A stretch of 64,000 nucleotides of DNA from Bacteroidetes oral taxon 274 str. F0058 (GTDB lineage: Bacteria; Bacteroidota; Bacteroidia; Bacteroidales; Paludibacteraceae), in NCBI GenBank assembly GCA_000163695.1, contig GG774889.1, forward strand, positions 1,376,699 through 1,440,698, read 5' to 3'. This document shows, one piece after another, positions 35,823 through 45,095 of this stretch. Both the position numbers and the translations under genes were made by a program. The notes under the pieces were generated by a model, which had not been told where the DNA came from, ran no database searches, and saw nothing but the letters and a program-made list of their open reading frames with translations. Position 1 is the stretch's first letter. The number at the start of each line of letters is the position of its first letter.

Positions 35823-37703
35823 ATGTACAGAAAATTATACAGTTCCGAGATTAAAAAACTTGTTGCACAGGGTTGTAGTGCCGACGATTGGCAGAATATC
35901 GAAGTTGTAGACGATTTTTCGACCGAGAGGATACTTCGTGTTCGCTTTTCGGGGCAGAACCGATTGGGCAAATTCGACAAAACATTCACTTCCGACAGTG
36001 GAGTCGAGCTATATTCGGGCATCTTCGATGCGACAGTACATAATTGCATAATAAACAATGATGTATATCTATCCAATATCGCCATCATAGCCAACTATGA
36101 GGTAGGCGAAGGATGCTTTATCCGCAATGTAGATAACATAGCCTGCACACAGGGTTGTTCTTTCGGCAATGGCGTAATGGTCGCTGCCGTCAATGAAAAC
36201 GGAGGCAGAGCTATACCCATCTTCGAAAAACTATCTGCCCAGTTGGCATATATGCTAACATATCACCATCATCATCAGCACTTTATACAGACTGTCTTTG
36301 CCACAATAGACGACTACTGCGGCAGTTTACGGACACGACAGCGTGGCACCATAGGCAAGAGAGCCAAGATAACCGAAACAAGCAGTGTCATAAACGTCCG
36401 TATCGGAGATATGGCTCTCATAGAGGGAGCGACTCGTATTACCAACGGTACCGTCGGCGAACGGTCGTTGGTAGGTAGTGGCGTCATAGCCAGAGACTTC
36501 GTGGCAGCTGCCGACAGCCGCATAGACGAGGCAGCCAACGTAGAACGCTGCTTCGTAGGCGAAGGTTGTATCGTTACCAAAGGATTTTCGGCAGTCGATT
36601 GCCTAATGTTCGCCAACGGCGAATTTGCCAATGGCGAAGCGGTATCGGCTTTTGCCGCTCCTTACACGGTATCGCACCACCGCTCGAGTCTTATAATCGC
36701 CTGCGGACTGTCATTTGCCAATATCGGCAGTGGCACCAATATGAGCAACCACGCATATAGACTTGGTGCCGTACATCAATCCGTTATCGAACGCGGATGT
36801 AAGTTTGGCAGTAACTCGTACTTATTATCACCTTCATACATAGGCGATTATACTATAATCCTCGGCTCGCACAAAAATCACCCCGATACCCACGAGTTTC
36901 CTTTCTCATACCTGGTCGAAGACGGTGGGCAGTCGATACTAATACCTGCGGTCAATATATTCAGAGTGGGGACATTACGCGATATCGATAAATGGCAGCA
37001 TCGCGACAGGCGACAGAGCAACTCCACTCTCGATATTATCACATACGATATGCTGAATCCTTTTATCATCGGCAAAATAGAAAAAGCCATCGACATACTG
37101 GAAAATCTCCGAAACGACGCTCCCGACGCCGAGTATTACGAATATAAAAACTGTAAAATACATCGCCATTCGCTCCGTAAGGGCATTGGATATTACCGAG
37201 ATGCCATTGCTGTATTTCTTGGCGACTTCATCATCGGTGCAGAAAATAGCGAACACTCCACCAAAGCCCAATATGACTGCAACGAATGGATAGACGTTGC
37301 CGGACTGATTGCTCCCAAAGCAGAAATAAAAAACATCATAGACAACCCCCAACTAATTGATAAAAACAATTTTGGAATTAATATTTTTAGAAGAATAGAT
37401 AATGATTATAATAAGTGCCTTGCAGTATTTGTTGCAGAGAAATATGGAGCATTCGACCGACAAGAGATACTTGTCCGCTACACCTCCGTACTCGACACTA
37501 TCGAACGTCGCTTGATAAAAGAGGCTGACACGGAGTTTTTCGGCGACTCACAGACAGGTTACGGCTTAGACTTCGAAGAGGAGCGGGCAAACGACTTTGA
37601 GGCAGTAAGAGGCAGCACCCGAAACAATCGTTTTATTATGCAGACTTCTGAAATGTTACGTACAAAAATAGAAAAGGCAAAACAACTATGCAAAAAAGAG
37701 TAA
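35823..37703 (+). CDS. DUF4954 family protein (left-handed beta-helix)
   Basis: A 626-residue cytoplasmic protein of the Bacteroidetes family DUF4954. Many hexapeptide-like turns (NNDVYLSNIAIIANYEVGEG, VNVRIGDMALIEGATRI, TVGERSLVGSGVI, ERGCKFGSNSYLLSP) point to a left-handed beta-helix such as in sugar-nucleotide acyl- or uridylyltransferases, but no nucleotidyl motif is present. The C-terminal third is helical. A short His run follows residue 145. Function unknown. It overlaps the start of rlmB by 16 bases. Confidence 0.85.
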   Translation: MYRKLYSSEIKKLVAQGCSADDWQNIEVVDDFSTERILRVRFSGQNRLGKFDKTFTSDSGVELYSGIFDATVHNCIINNDVYLSNIAIIANYEVGEGCFIRNVDNIACTQGCSFGNGVMVAAVNENGGRAIPIFEKLSAQLAYMLTYHHHHQHFIQTVFATIDDYCGSLRTRQRGTIGKRAKITETSSVINVRIGDMALIEGATRITNGTVGERSLVGSGVIARDFVAAADSRIDEAANVERCFVGEGCIVTKGFSAVDCLMFANGEFANGEAVSAFAAPYTVSHHRSSLIIACGLSFANIGSGTNMSNHAYRLGAVHQSVIERGCKFGSNSYLLSPSYIGDYTIILGSHKNHPDTHEFPFSYLVEDGGQSILIPAVNIFRVGTLRDIDKWQHRDRRQSNSTLDIITYDMLNPFIIGKIEKAIDILENLRNDAPDAEYYEYKNCKIHRHSLRKGIGYYRDAIAVFLGDFIIGAENSEHSTKAQYDCNEWIDVAGLIAPKAEIKNIIDNPQLIDKNNFGINIFRRIDNDYNKCLAVFVAEKYGAFDRQEILVRYTSVLDTIERRLIKEADTEFFGDSQTGYGLDFEEERANDFEAVRGSTRNNRFIMQTSEMLRTKIEKAKQLCKKE

Positions 37704-38434
37704 AAGAGAATAAAATGATATTTGGCTTGCATTCTATCATAGAAGCCATAGAAGCAGGCAGAGACATAGAAAAGATATATCTCAAACGCGACTTTGGGGG
37801 CGAACTTGTAAAGACACTATTTGCCAAGATAAAAACATACGGTATCCCCTGTCGGAAGGTGCCTGTGGAGAAACTCAACTCTTTTACAGAAAAGAATCAT
37901 CAGGGAGCAGTGGCTTTCGTTGCAGAAATATCGTACAGCAATATATCGGATATAATACCGACGCTCTACGAAGCAGGCAAAACACCCCTTATCGTCGCCC
38001 TCGACGGTGTTACCGACATACGCAACTTCGGAGCCATATCCCGTACCTGCGAGTGTGCAGGAGTCGACGCTATACTGTTGCCGTCATACTGTTCGGCAAC
38101 GATAAACGCCGATGCCGTCAAGACCTCGGCAGGGGCTCTGCACTACCTGCCTGTATGTCGCACCGACAATCTGTGCCAAGCCATAAAATTCCTGAAAAAC
38201 AGCGGATTCACCATCATAGCCCTCAGCGAAAAAGCAAATATCGCCTACACCGACCAAGACTACTCGTCGCCAACAGTATTGGTGCTCGGTGCCGAAGACC
38301 GAGGCATAAGCTCCGAAGTACTGAGCCTATGCGACAGCAAAGTAAAAATACCCGTACTCGGTAAAATAGAGTCTCTCAACGTATCGGTAGCGGCAGGGAT
38401 AGTTATCTATGAAGCTGTGAAAAGCCGACAGTAA
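37688..38434 (+). CDS. rlmB: 23S rRNA (guanosine-2'-O)-methyltransferase RlmB
   Basis: SpoU-family SPOUT methyltransferase, 248 residues, expected to methylate G2251 of 23S rRNA. The N-terminal substrate-binding domain (FGLHSIIEAIEAG) is followed by the three SpoU motifs: DGVTDIRNFGAISRTCEC, VLGAEDRGIS and PVLGKIESLNVSVAAGI. Its start codon lies inside the last codons of the DUF4954 gene, suggesting coupled translation. A later Met (residue 10) is an alternative start. Confidence 0.92.
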   Translation: MQKRVKENKMIFGLHSIIEAIEAGRDIEKIYLKRDFGGELVKTLFAKIKTYGIPCRKVPVEKLNSFTEKNHQGAVAFVAEISYSNISDIIPTLYEAGKTPLIVALDGVTDIRNFGAISRTCECAGVDAILLPSYCSATINADAVKTSAGALHYLPVCRTDNLCQAIKFLKNSGFTIIALSEKANIAYTDQDYSSPTVLVLGAEDRGISSEVLSLCDSKVKIPVLGKIESLNVSVAAGIVIYEAVKSRQ

Positions 38435-38464
38435 GAGGGCAGCTGCAACTCAATAGTCGGTTGT

Positions 38465-39142
38465 TCATTCAGTTGTAGCCGAGGAGTATATCCTCTGCCC
38501 AAATATCTTGGAACCTATACGCACCATAGTGCTCCCCTGCTCTATTGCCAAGCGATAGTCGTCGGACATACCGATAGACAACTGGCAGAAATCGGAGTCG
38601 GGGTAAATTGCCTTGACTGACTCGAAAATACCTTTGGCACGGGCAAACTCTTCGGAAATCTGCTTTTGGTCGTCGGTGAGTGTGGCAATGGTCATAATAC
38701 CGCATATCTTTATATTAGGATACTGTAAATATGTTTTTTCACCGAAAAACTCGAGCAACTCGCTCTGCGAAAAACCGTGTTTCTGCTCCTCTTGTGCGAT
38801 ATGTATCTCGAGTAAAATAGATACCCGACGTTCTATTCGGGCAGCACACTTCTGTATCTCAGCCATCTGCCGCATATTCTCCACACTTTGTATCAGGTGT
38901 ACAAAAGGCACTATGTATTTTATTTTATTCGTCTGCAAAGGTCCTATAAAGTGCCAACGAATATCCTTGGGGAGGTTGGGTTGTTTCTGTACGAGTTCTT
39001 GTACTCTACTCTCACCGAAGTCTCTCTGTCCCTGTTCGTAAGCCTCACAAATAGCCTCAACAGGGTGGAACTTAGATACACAAACAAGCCTTACCCCCTC
39101 AGGTAAGTCGCCAAGTATATTATTCAGATTTTCTTTTATCAT
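38465..39142 (-). CDS. YggS-family pyridoxal phosphate homeostasis protein
   Basis: Single-domain PLP-binding barrel (PLPBP/ProSC), 225 residues from this start. PLP lysine in LVCVSKFHPVEAI, then DFGESRVQELVQK, WHFIGPLQTNKIKYI and LSIGMSDDYRLAIEQGSTMVRIG, the phosphate-binding end. It buffers free PLP and affects amino-acid metabolism; it is not a known catalyst. An in-frame ATG 66 bases upstream exists, but family members start close to IKENL, so I use 39142. No clear operon partner. Confidence 0.92.
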   Translation of the reverse strand: MIKENLNNILGDLPEGVRLVCVSKFHPVEAICEAYEQGQRDFGESRVQELVQKQPNLPKDIRWHFIGPLQTNKIKYIVPFVHLIQSVENMRQMAEIQKCAARIERRVSILLEIHIAQEEQKHGFSQSELLEFFGEKTYLQYPNIKICGIMTIATLTDDQKQISEEFARAKGIFESVKAIYPDSDFCQLSIGMSDDYRLAIEQGSTMVRIGSKIFGQRIYSSATTE

Positions 39143-39312
39143 ACTGTCTATTTTCGACTTGTAAATAACTTTTACCTCGAAGGTAATATTTCCAAATACA
39201 TATCGCAACTTTTATATCAAAACGATATTACAAAAGTTTACGATATTTTTATACGAAACCACAGGTTTGTTATTCTTCACAAACAACAATACCTCATCGC
39301 CCTCCATAACAC

Positions 39313-40644
39313 TTAAATTCTCTCCATCATCGCTTTGTGCCCTGCCTCGTAACCTGGCTTATTCAGCAGAGCAAACATATTCTTTTTGTAAGCCTCTACG
39401 CCGGGCTGGTCGAACGGATTGACTCCGAGCATATATCCGCTTATGCCGCAAGCTTTTTCGAAGAAGTACAGCAATTGCCCGAGCGACAGCTCATCGAGAC
39501 GGGGAAGAGAGATTTTTATATTCGGTACTCCTCCGTCTACGTGTGCTATCATTGTACCGAGCTCTGCCATCTTGTTGATATAGTCTATTCTTTGGTCGGC
39601 AATAAAGTTCAGTCCGTCCAAATCATCGTCATCTGTGGGGACTATAAGTTGTCGATTGGGATTGGCTACCGATATTACGGTCTCGAACATAATACGCTCA
39701 CCCTCTTGCATATACTGTCCCATAGAGTGTAGGTCGGTAGTAAAATCCAACGCTGCGGGGAAGATGCCTCTGCCCTCTTTGCCTTCGCTCTCGCCGTATA
39801 GTTGTTTCCACCACTCGGATATATAATGCAGTTTGGGGTTGAAGTTTGCCAATACCTCTATCTTTTTTCCCTTTGTGTAGAGGATATTACGAGTGGCGGC
39901 ATATTGCATCGCCATATTTTGCTCGAAGTCGACACTACTGTCGGTAGCTGCCTCCATCTGTCTTGCCCCCTCTATGAGGCGGTCTACATCGAAGCCGGCT
40001 GTGGCAATAGGTAGCAATCCCACAGGCGATAGTACCGAAAAGCGTCCGCCGATATTGTCTTCTATCACGTATGATTTGTATCCTTTACGGTCGGCAAGGG
40101 TCTTCAATGCTCCGCGTGACTTGTCGGTGATAGCTACTGTCAACCTCCGTGCGGCTTCTTTGCCCTGTTGTGCCTCAAGTTGTCGTCGCAGCAGCCTGAA
40201 TGCCAAAGCGGGTTCTGTCGTGGTACCCGATTTCGATATGGATATTATACCGAACTTATGCTCTTTCAATAACTCCTGTAACTCAAACAGATAATCTTCA
40301 CCTATATTGTGTCCGGCATATATTATCTGCGGATAACGCCGATTGCTCATAATCGTATGGAACGCTCCCGACAGTGCGTCTATTACGGCTCTTGCCCCGA
40401 GGTAACTACCTCCTATGCCTATTACTACTACTATCTCACATTCGCTTTGTAGAAGGCGTGCTGTCTGCTTTATATCTTCCAGAAAATCTGCCGTGGTCTC
40501 GGACGGCAACCTCAACCAGCCCAGAAAATCGGAGCCGGCACCTCCTCCTCGATGCAAAAGTTCACATGCTGCCTTGGCTTTGGCTTTTATTTCGGGTAGA
40601 AACTCTACACCGGCTCTTTCTACATTAAGTGTAATGGAATTCAT
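39313..40644 (-). CDS. pgi: Glucose-6-phosphate isomerase
   Basis: Interconverts glucose 6-phosphate and fructose 6-phosphate. A 443-residue short bacterial type: VVIGIGGSYLGARAVIDAL, SISKSGTTTEPALAFRLLR (phosphate-binding SIS fold), NIGGRFSVLSPVGLLP and C-terminal NPFDQPGVEAYKKNMFALL with the catalytic Lys. Monocistronic, divergent from ispG, own promoter. Confidence 0.95.
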   Translation of the reverse strand: MNSITLNVERAGVEFLPEIKAKAKAACELLHRGGGAGSDFLGWLRLPSETTADFLEDIKQTARLLQSECEIVVVIGIGGSYLGARAVIDALSGAFHTIMSNRRYPQIIYAGHNIGEDYLFELQELLKEHKFGIISISKSGTTTEPALAFRLLRRQLEAQQGKEAARRLTVAITDKSRGALKTLADRKGYKSYVIEDNIGGRFSVLSPVGLLPIATAGFDVDRLIEGARQMEAATDSSVDFEQNMAMQYAATRNILYTKGKKIEVLANFNPKLHYISEWWKQLYGESEGKEGRGIFPAALDFTTDLHSMGQYMQEGERIMFETVISVANPNRQLIVPTDDDDLDGLNFIADQRIDYINKMAELGTMIAHVDGGVPNIKISLPRLDELSLGQLLYFFEKACGISGYMLGVNPFDQPGVEAYKKNMFALLNKPGYEAGHKAMMERI

Positions 40645-40671
40645 ATCACATATTTATTTTATTTATTGCCG

Positions 40672-40679
40672 CAAAGGTA
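40672..40679 (-). promoter_or_regulatory. promoter -7 box of pgi
   Basis: TACCTTTG followed by C on the minus strand, 27 bases upstream of pgi. Confidence 0.6.
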
Positions 40680-40858
40680 ATAAATTTTGTCCGAAAATCA
40701 CCTGTCTGTATTTATTTTTGGGCTTCTAAGCGTTGGACGTCGATAGTTGTTTTTTCGTCATCAATCAACGTATAAATATCTATATTTTTCAGTTTTAAAT
40801 ATATTGCTTATTTTAAACATATTACAATTATGCCATCAATTTTTATTTTCTTGCTCAT

Positions 40859-40890
40859 TTTGGTTTCAATCAAATTTTATTGTAATTTTG
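40859..40890 (+). promoter_or_regulatory. promoter of ispG
   Basis: TTTG (40859-40862), 20-base gap, TAATTTTG (40883-40890); start codon 51 bases downstream. Confidence 0.65.
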
Positions 40891-40941
40891 TCCGAAATTT
40901 GCAGTTGGAGGCGAATGTCATAAAATATTTTTGTACAAATT

Positions 40942-42096
40942 ATGGAAAGGCGACAGACAATAGAGGTACGTGTAGGCAACATAGGCATAGGCGGCAGTAA
41001 TCCTGTGCGAGTACAGACTATGACCAATACGGATACCAACGATATAGAAGGCTCTGTGGAGCAGATAAAACGCTGTGTGGCTGCGGGAGCCGAGATTATA
41101 AGACTAACGACACAAGGCGAACGTGAGGTAAATAGCGTTGCGGAGATAAAAAGACGTCTCGCCGCCGTCGGTATTGTCGTGCCCCTTGTTGCCGACGTGC
41201 ATTTTAGCTCTTCGGTAGCACTCAAAGCCGCCTGCGTAGTCGATAAAGTACGTATCAACCCAGGCAATTTCATCAAACCGATAAAAAAAGATTTCACCAC
41301 AGACTACACCGACGAAGAGTTCGAGCAGGAGCGTCTGGTGCTAAGAGAACGTTTTGTGGAGTTTCTCGATGTCTGCAAAAAACACCGTACGGCAGTGCGT
41401 ATAGGCGTCAATCACGGTTCGCTCGGCGAGCGTATGATGAATCGTTATGGCGATACGCCTATGGGTATGGCAGAGAGCTGTTTGGAGCTTTTGCGTATGT
41501 GTCGCCAAGAAAATTTCGACCAGATAGTAATTTCTCTAAAAGCCTCTAACACAGTATTAATGATAGAGGCTGTGAAATTATTGGTAGAAAAAATGGACGC
41601 CGAGGACTTTCATTTTCCTCTCCATCTTGGCGTTACCGAGGCGGGCGACGGCGAAGACGGGCGTATCAAATCTGCCGTCGGTATAGGTTCGCTCCTTGCC
41701 GTCGGTATAGGCGACACTATCAGGGTATCGCTTTCGGAGCCGCCCGAAGCCGAGATACCCGTTGCTTTCGGGATATTGCAAGCTACCCGCAGCCGAATCA
41801 CCAAGACGGAGTACATCTCTTGCCCAAGCTGTGGACGTACGCTTTTCGACCTGCAGACTGCCGTGCGTCGAGTCAGAGAACGCACCTCACATCTGGTTGG
41901 TCTCAAAATCGCCGTAATGGGCTGTATCGTAAACGGTCCGGGCGAAATGGCTGATGCCGACTACGGTTACGTCGGAGCGGGCAAAGGGAAAATATCGCTC
42001 TACAAGGGCAAAACCTGTGTCGAACGCAATATACCCGAAGACGAAGCCATCGACAAACTGTTGGCGCTGATAGACAAATATGAAAAACATTCTTAA
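40942..42096 (+). CDS. ispG: 4-hydroxy-3-methylbut-2-enyl-diphosphate synthase IspG, short variant
   Basis: Penultimate step of the MEP isoprenoid pathway, a [4Fe-4S] enzyme. The TIM-barrel half has VQTMTNTDTND, RLTTQGEREV, LVADVHFSS, VRINPGNF and VRIGVNHGSLGERMMNRYGD; the C-terminal half has the cluster ligands in ISCPSCGRTLFDLQ and MGCIVNGPGEMADADYG. The barrel sequence (including the DYTDEEFEQER insertion) is of the long Bacteroidetes/plant type, which normally carries a domain of over 200 residues between the halves. Here GDTIRVSLSEPPEAEIPVAF joins the cluster domain within about 25 residues, giving 384 residues. All cluster Cys remain. Confidence 0.92.
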   Translation: MERRQTIEVRVGNIGIGGSNPVRVQTMTNTDTNDIEGSVEQIKRCVAAGAEIIRLTTQGEREVNSVAEIKRRLAAVGIVVPLVADVHFSSSVALKAACVVDKVRINPGNFIKPIKKDFTTDYTDEEFEQERLVLRERFVEFLDVCKKHRTAVRIGVNHGSLGERMMNRYGDTPMGMAESCLELLRMCRQENFDQIVISLKASNTVLMIEAVKLLVEKMDAEDFHFPLHLGVTEAGDGEDGRIKSAVGIGSLLAVGIGDTIRVSLSEPPEAEIPVAFGILQATRSRITKTEYISCPSCGRTLFDLQTAVRRVRERTSHLVGLKIAVMGCIVNGPGEMADADYGYVGAGKGKISLYKGKTCVERNIPEDEAIDKLLALIDKYEKHS

Positions 42097-42112
42097 ACGT
42101 ATAAAAAATAAA

Positions 42113-42937
42113 ATGACAATTAATATCACTGGCAAGCAATTGCATAAAGTCGTTGAAAACAACGGTAATACAATTCATTATTTTATAAGCGGGAATAATG
42201 ACGGAGAAACGATTGTCTTTTTACATCCTGCCTTCGGAGATCATAGGTGTTTCGACAAGCAAATCGATTATTTCTCATCGAATTATCAGATAATAACCTT
42301 AGATATGTTGGGACACGGCTTGACAGGTATTGGAAAATCGAAAGACAATATTACAGCAACTACCCTACATATTTCGGAAATCCTTAAAGTAGAAAACAAA
42401 GATAAGGCACATATCGTCGGGGTATCGCTCGGTTCATTACTTGCGCAGGATTTCGCCTTGAAATATCCCGAAAAAGTTTTGTCATTAACCGCACTTGGAG
42501 GATACGACATTAACAAGGTACAGAAAGAAATCGCAAAAGCCCAAAGGAAAGAAATATTCAAGTGGCTGTTCAAAGCAATTTTCTCGATGGAAGCTTTTCG
42601 CAGATACGCAGCGAATATTGCTGTAATAAATGAAGAGGAACGAATACATTTTTATGAAAGCGCCAAACACTTTACGCGGAAATCTTTCTCTGTGTTGCGA
42701 GATGTAGACAAGCTAATAGCCGATAGGAGTATCGAAAGGACTTATCCCTTGCTTATTTTGGTAGGTGAGAAAGATACCGAACCGGCACTTAAAGAAGCAA
42801 AACGATGGCACAATAGAGAGCAGAAAAACAGTACGTTATTCATCATAGAGAAAGCCGGACACTGTGCCAATATGGACAATGCCGAAGATTTTAACGAAAT
42901 CCTTATGAACTTTATAAATAACGAAGAATATAATTAA
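42113..42937 (+). CDS. Alpha/beta-hydrolase fold protein
   Basis: A 274-residue hydrolase from this start. Oxyanion segment VFLHPAFGDHRCFDKQI, nucleophile elbow GVSLGS (Ser), acid in LVGEKDTEP and the catalytic His in EKAGHCANMDNAEDFN, all in the usual order with a helical lid between. Substrate unknown; the closest general types are esterases and menaquinone-type hydrolases. An upstream ATG at 42080 would overlap ispG by 17 bases; either start keeps it in the ispG operon. Confidence 0.85.
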   Translation: MTINITGKQLHKVVENNGNTIHYFISGNNDGETIVFLHPAFGDHRCFDKQIDYFSSNYQIITLDMLGHGLTGIGKSKDNITATTLHISEILKVENKDKAHIVGVSLGSLLAQDFALKYPEKVLSLTALGGYDINKVQKEIAKAQRKEIFKWLFKAIFSMEAFRRYAANIAVINEEERIHFYESAKHFTRKSFSVLRDVDKLIADRSIERTYPLLILVGEKDTEPALKEAKRWHNREQKNSTLFIIEKAGHCANMDNAEDFNEILMNFINNEEYN

Positions 42938-43004
42938 AGGAAGAACCGACATTCCTTTCACTTAAATATAAAATAGTGTAAAATGCAAGGCATTAACGAA
43001 TATA

Positions 43005-43108
43005 ACCAAATACACATAAATAGCTTAAATACGATTTGTGAGTATCAAAATTTACACCTAATTTTGTCTCAAAATTCAAAAAATCACATATAAAGTTGTC
43101 TTGAACCA
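43005..43108 (+). mobile_element. decayed 3' end of an IS1595-like element
   Basis: ATCAAAATTTACACCTAATT and the following bases to CTTGAACC (43035-43107) align closely with 182-244 at the left edge of the window (ATCAAAATTTATACCTAACT to CTTGAACC). In the same frame it reads QNLHL and ends early, so the transposase is dead. The remainder of the element is missing. It lies directly upstream of deoC. Confidence 0.7.
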
Positions 43109-43124
43109 AAAAATCATTATCGAT

Positions 43125-44003
43125 ATGAAAAGCATAGAAGCATTGTTTGGCAAATACGATTTCAATCTCGACGACCGAAAGGTATCCGACGAGGTACAAC
43201 GCATAATAGCCGAAGAATTTGACAGTAATAACAACGTATCCATGTGGCGGCGTTGTTTTTCGCTAATCGACCTAACGTCGCTCAACTCGACCGATACGGA
43301 AGAGAAAATAGAGGATATGATGAAGCGGGTCAATGACTTTCCTCTTCACATAGCAGACATCGACAACGTAGCCGCCGTTTGTGTTTACCCTGCCCTTGTG
43401 CCTATTGCAAGGCAGACTCTCACAGGCGACACGAAGATAGCGGCTGTATCGGCGTGTTTCCCTTCGTCGCAGACATTCATCGAGGCTAAGGTGGCAGAAG
43501 TGGCTCTTACGGCAGCTGCCGGAGCCGACGAGATAGATGTGGTAATATCTGTGGGTAAATATCTTAGCGGCAGATACCAAGAAGTATTCGACGAAATCGA
43601 AGAGATAAAAGCATCAGCACGAAATGCTCATCTCAAAGTGATACTCGAGAGTGGTTCGCTACCGTCTATGAACGACATAAAGCGTGCTTCGCTTTTGGCT
43701 ATTGCTGCCGGAGCCGATTTTATAAAAACGTCGACCGGTAAGACCGAGCCGGCTGCCACACTCGAAGCGGCTTATGTTATGTGCCACACTATCAGAGAGT
43801 ACTATCAGGCCACAGGCGTCAAGATTGGCTTCAAACCTGCGGGAGGCATAGCTACTACCGAGGAGGCTGTAAAATTTTATACGATTGTAAACCACATCCT
43901 TGGCGAAGAGTGGATGAACAAAGACTATTTCCGCTTCGGGGCGTCTCGTCTTGCTAATAACTTATTGTCTGATATTTACGGCAAGGAGATAAAATACTAT
44001 TGA
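43125..44003 (+). CDS. deoC: Deoxyribose-phosphate aldolase
   Basis: Class I aldolase splitting 2-deoxyribose 5-phosphate into acetaldehyde and glyceraldehyde 3-phosphate. Barrel motifs: VCVYPALVPIA, AAVSACFPSSQTFIEAKVAE, AGADEIDVVIS (catalytic Asp), LKVILESGSLPS, the Schiff-base Lys in ADFIKTSTGKTEPAATL, and FKPAGGIATTEEAV. The 292-residue form is the long type. I start at the ATG at 43125; a TTG at 43101 would take its first residues from the insertion-sequence remnant. Co-transcribed with the VanZ-like and LolA-like genes (13- and 19-base gaps). Confidence 0.95.
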   Translation: MKSIEALFGKYDFNLDDRKVSDEVQRIIAEEFDSNNNVSMWRRCFSLIDLTSLNSTDTEEKIEDMMKRVNDFPLHIADIDNVAAVCVYPALVPIARQTLTGDTKIAAVSACFPSSQTFIEAKVAEVALTAAAGADEIDVVISVGKYLSGRYQEVFDEIEEIKASARNAHLKVILESGSLPSMNDIKRASLLAIAAGADFIKTSTGKTEPAATLEAAYVMCHTIREYYQATGVKIGFKPAGGIATTEEAVKFYTIVNHILGEEWMNKDYFRFGASRLANNLLSDIYGKEIKYY

Positions 44004-44016
44004 TACTGTCGGAAAA

Positions 44017-44409
44017 ATGAGTAAAGTCTTTAAGCACAATATTGTTGCTATTGCCGTCGGGCTTTTGGTAATACTTCTTTCGGTAATGCCGCCGAGCGGA
44101 TTACCCAAGTGTAAAATTCATTTTGCCGATAAAATAGTGCATTTAGTTATGTATTTCGCACTTGCCGCCTCTTTCTTTATCGGTGACCTTATACAATCAA
44201 AATCACTTAATATCGATTACAGGCATATAGCGTTCGTGCTGATTTTCTGCTCTCTATTCGGCGGACTACTCGAATTGGTTCAGTGGTTTCTCCCAAATAG
44301 AAATACCTCCATTTACGATTTTTTAGCTAATATCGCAGGTGTCTTATTGGCTGTGATAGTGAATATTGTGATATATCGTATCAAAAAGGTAAAACAAAAT
44401 AAATTTTAG
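44017..44409 (+). CDS. VanZ-like integral membrane protein
   Basis: A 130-residue protein with four predicted membrane helices (about 9-25, 42-60, 72-90, 105-122). DKIVHLVMYFALA after the first helix and GGLLELVQWFLPNRNTSIYDFLANIAGVLLA at the end are the VanZ signature (ExxQxFxxxRxxxxxDxxxNxxG). The family is named from teicoplanin resistance, but most members have no known job. Lies in the deoC operon. Confidence 0.88.
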   Translation: MSKVFKHNIVAIAVGLLVILLSVMPPSGLPKCKIHFADKIVHLVMYFALAASFFIGDLIQSKSLNIDYRHIAFVLIFCSLFGGLLELVQWFLPNRNTSIYDFLANIAGVLLAVIVNIVIYRIKKVKQNKF

Positions 44410-44428
44410 TAATTCCAATACAATCAAA

Positions 44429-45064
44429 ATGAAGCGAACATTAGTTCTAACCACATATATTTTATTAATAATTAGCAGTTTACAGGCTCAGGGCACTCGA
44501 AAATTCACTGAGAGCCAAAAACAGGCATTCGAAAAACAGTTTATCGACAAATCACGAATTATCAGCACATTACAATCTGCATTCGTACAAACCAAGACCT
44601 CTACAATGGTTTCCCAAAGTGCTGTAAGCAAAGGCAATATGTATTACCGCAACCCTTCTATGCTAATTTGGGAGTATACAAGCCCTTCGAAATCGTCGTT
44701 AATAGTCGATGGGCGGTCTACTCGCTTACTCGACGAAAACGGTAATATCGTTGGTAACAAAAACGTATCGAAGCAACTTGGTAGCTTGATTATCAATATG
44801 ATAAATGGCAACAGCATTGTCGACAACAAACTGTTTACTACCGAAATATTCGAGATTGCCAACAATCAGATACTTGTTGTACTGACTCCTCAGCAGCGGA
44901 GATTAAAAGATTTTTACAGCACAATAAAAATTAAAGTAGATCACAACACACTGATTGCCACCGAAATATCTATGGACGAAAAATCAGGAGACAATACAGT
45001 CGTCTCATTCACCAATATTCAGTTGAATAAAGATATTCCTACGGCTAAGTTTAAAATAAAGTAA
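44429..45064 (+). CDS. LolA-like outer-membrane lipoprotein carrier protein
   Basis: A 211-residue periplasmic protein with signal peptide ending SSLQAQ. The half-barrel fold is suggested by LQSAFVQTKTSTMVSQSAVSKG, MYYRNPSMLIWEYTSP and SLIVDGRSTRLLDENG; these match the Bacteroidetes LolA-like family (often called outer-membrane lipoprotein carrier). It may ferry lipoproteins to the outer membrane, or another lipid cargo. Co-transcribed with deoC and the VanZ-like gene; convergent with the GldB-like gene. Confidence 0.85.
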   Translation: MKRTLVLTTYILLIISSLQAQGTRKFTESQKQAFEKQFIDKSRIISTLQSAFVQTKTSTMVSQSAVSKGNMYYRNPSMLIWEYTSPSKSSLIVDGRSTRLLDENGNIVGNKNVSKQLGSLIINMINGNSIVDNKLFTTEIFEIANNQILVVLTPQQRRLKDFYSTIKIKVDHNTLIATEISMDEKSGDNTVVSFTNIQLNKDIPTAKFKIK

Positions 45065-45095
45065 GTTTTATACTTTTTACTTGATTATAAGAATA

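Noticed and set aside
42936..42962. Terminator after the hydrolase gene
   Set aside because: AAAGGAA/TTCCTTT hairpin is present but no T-run follows on the plus strand.
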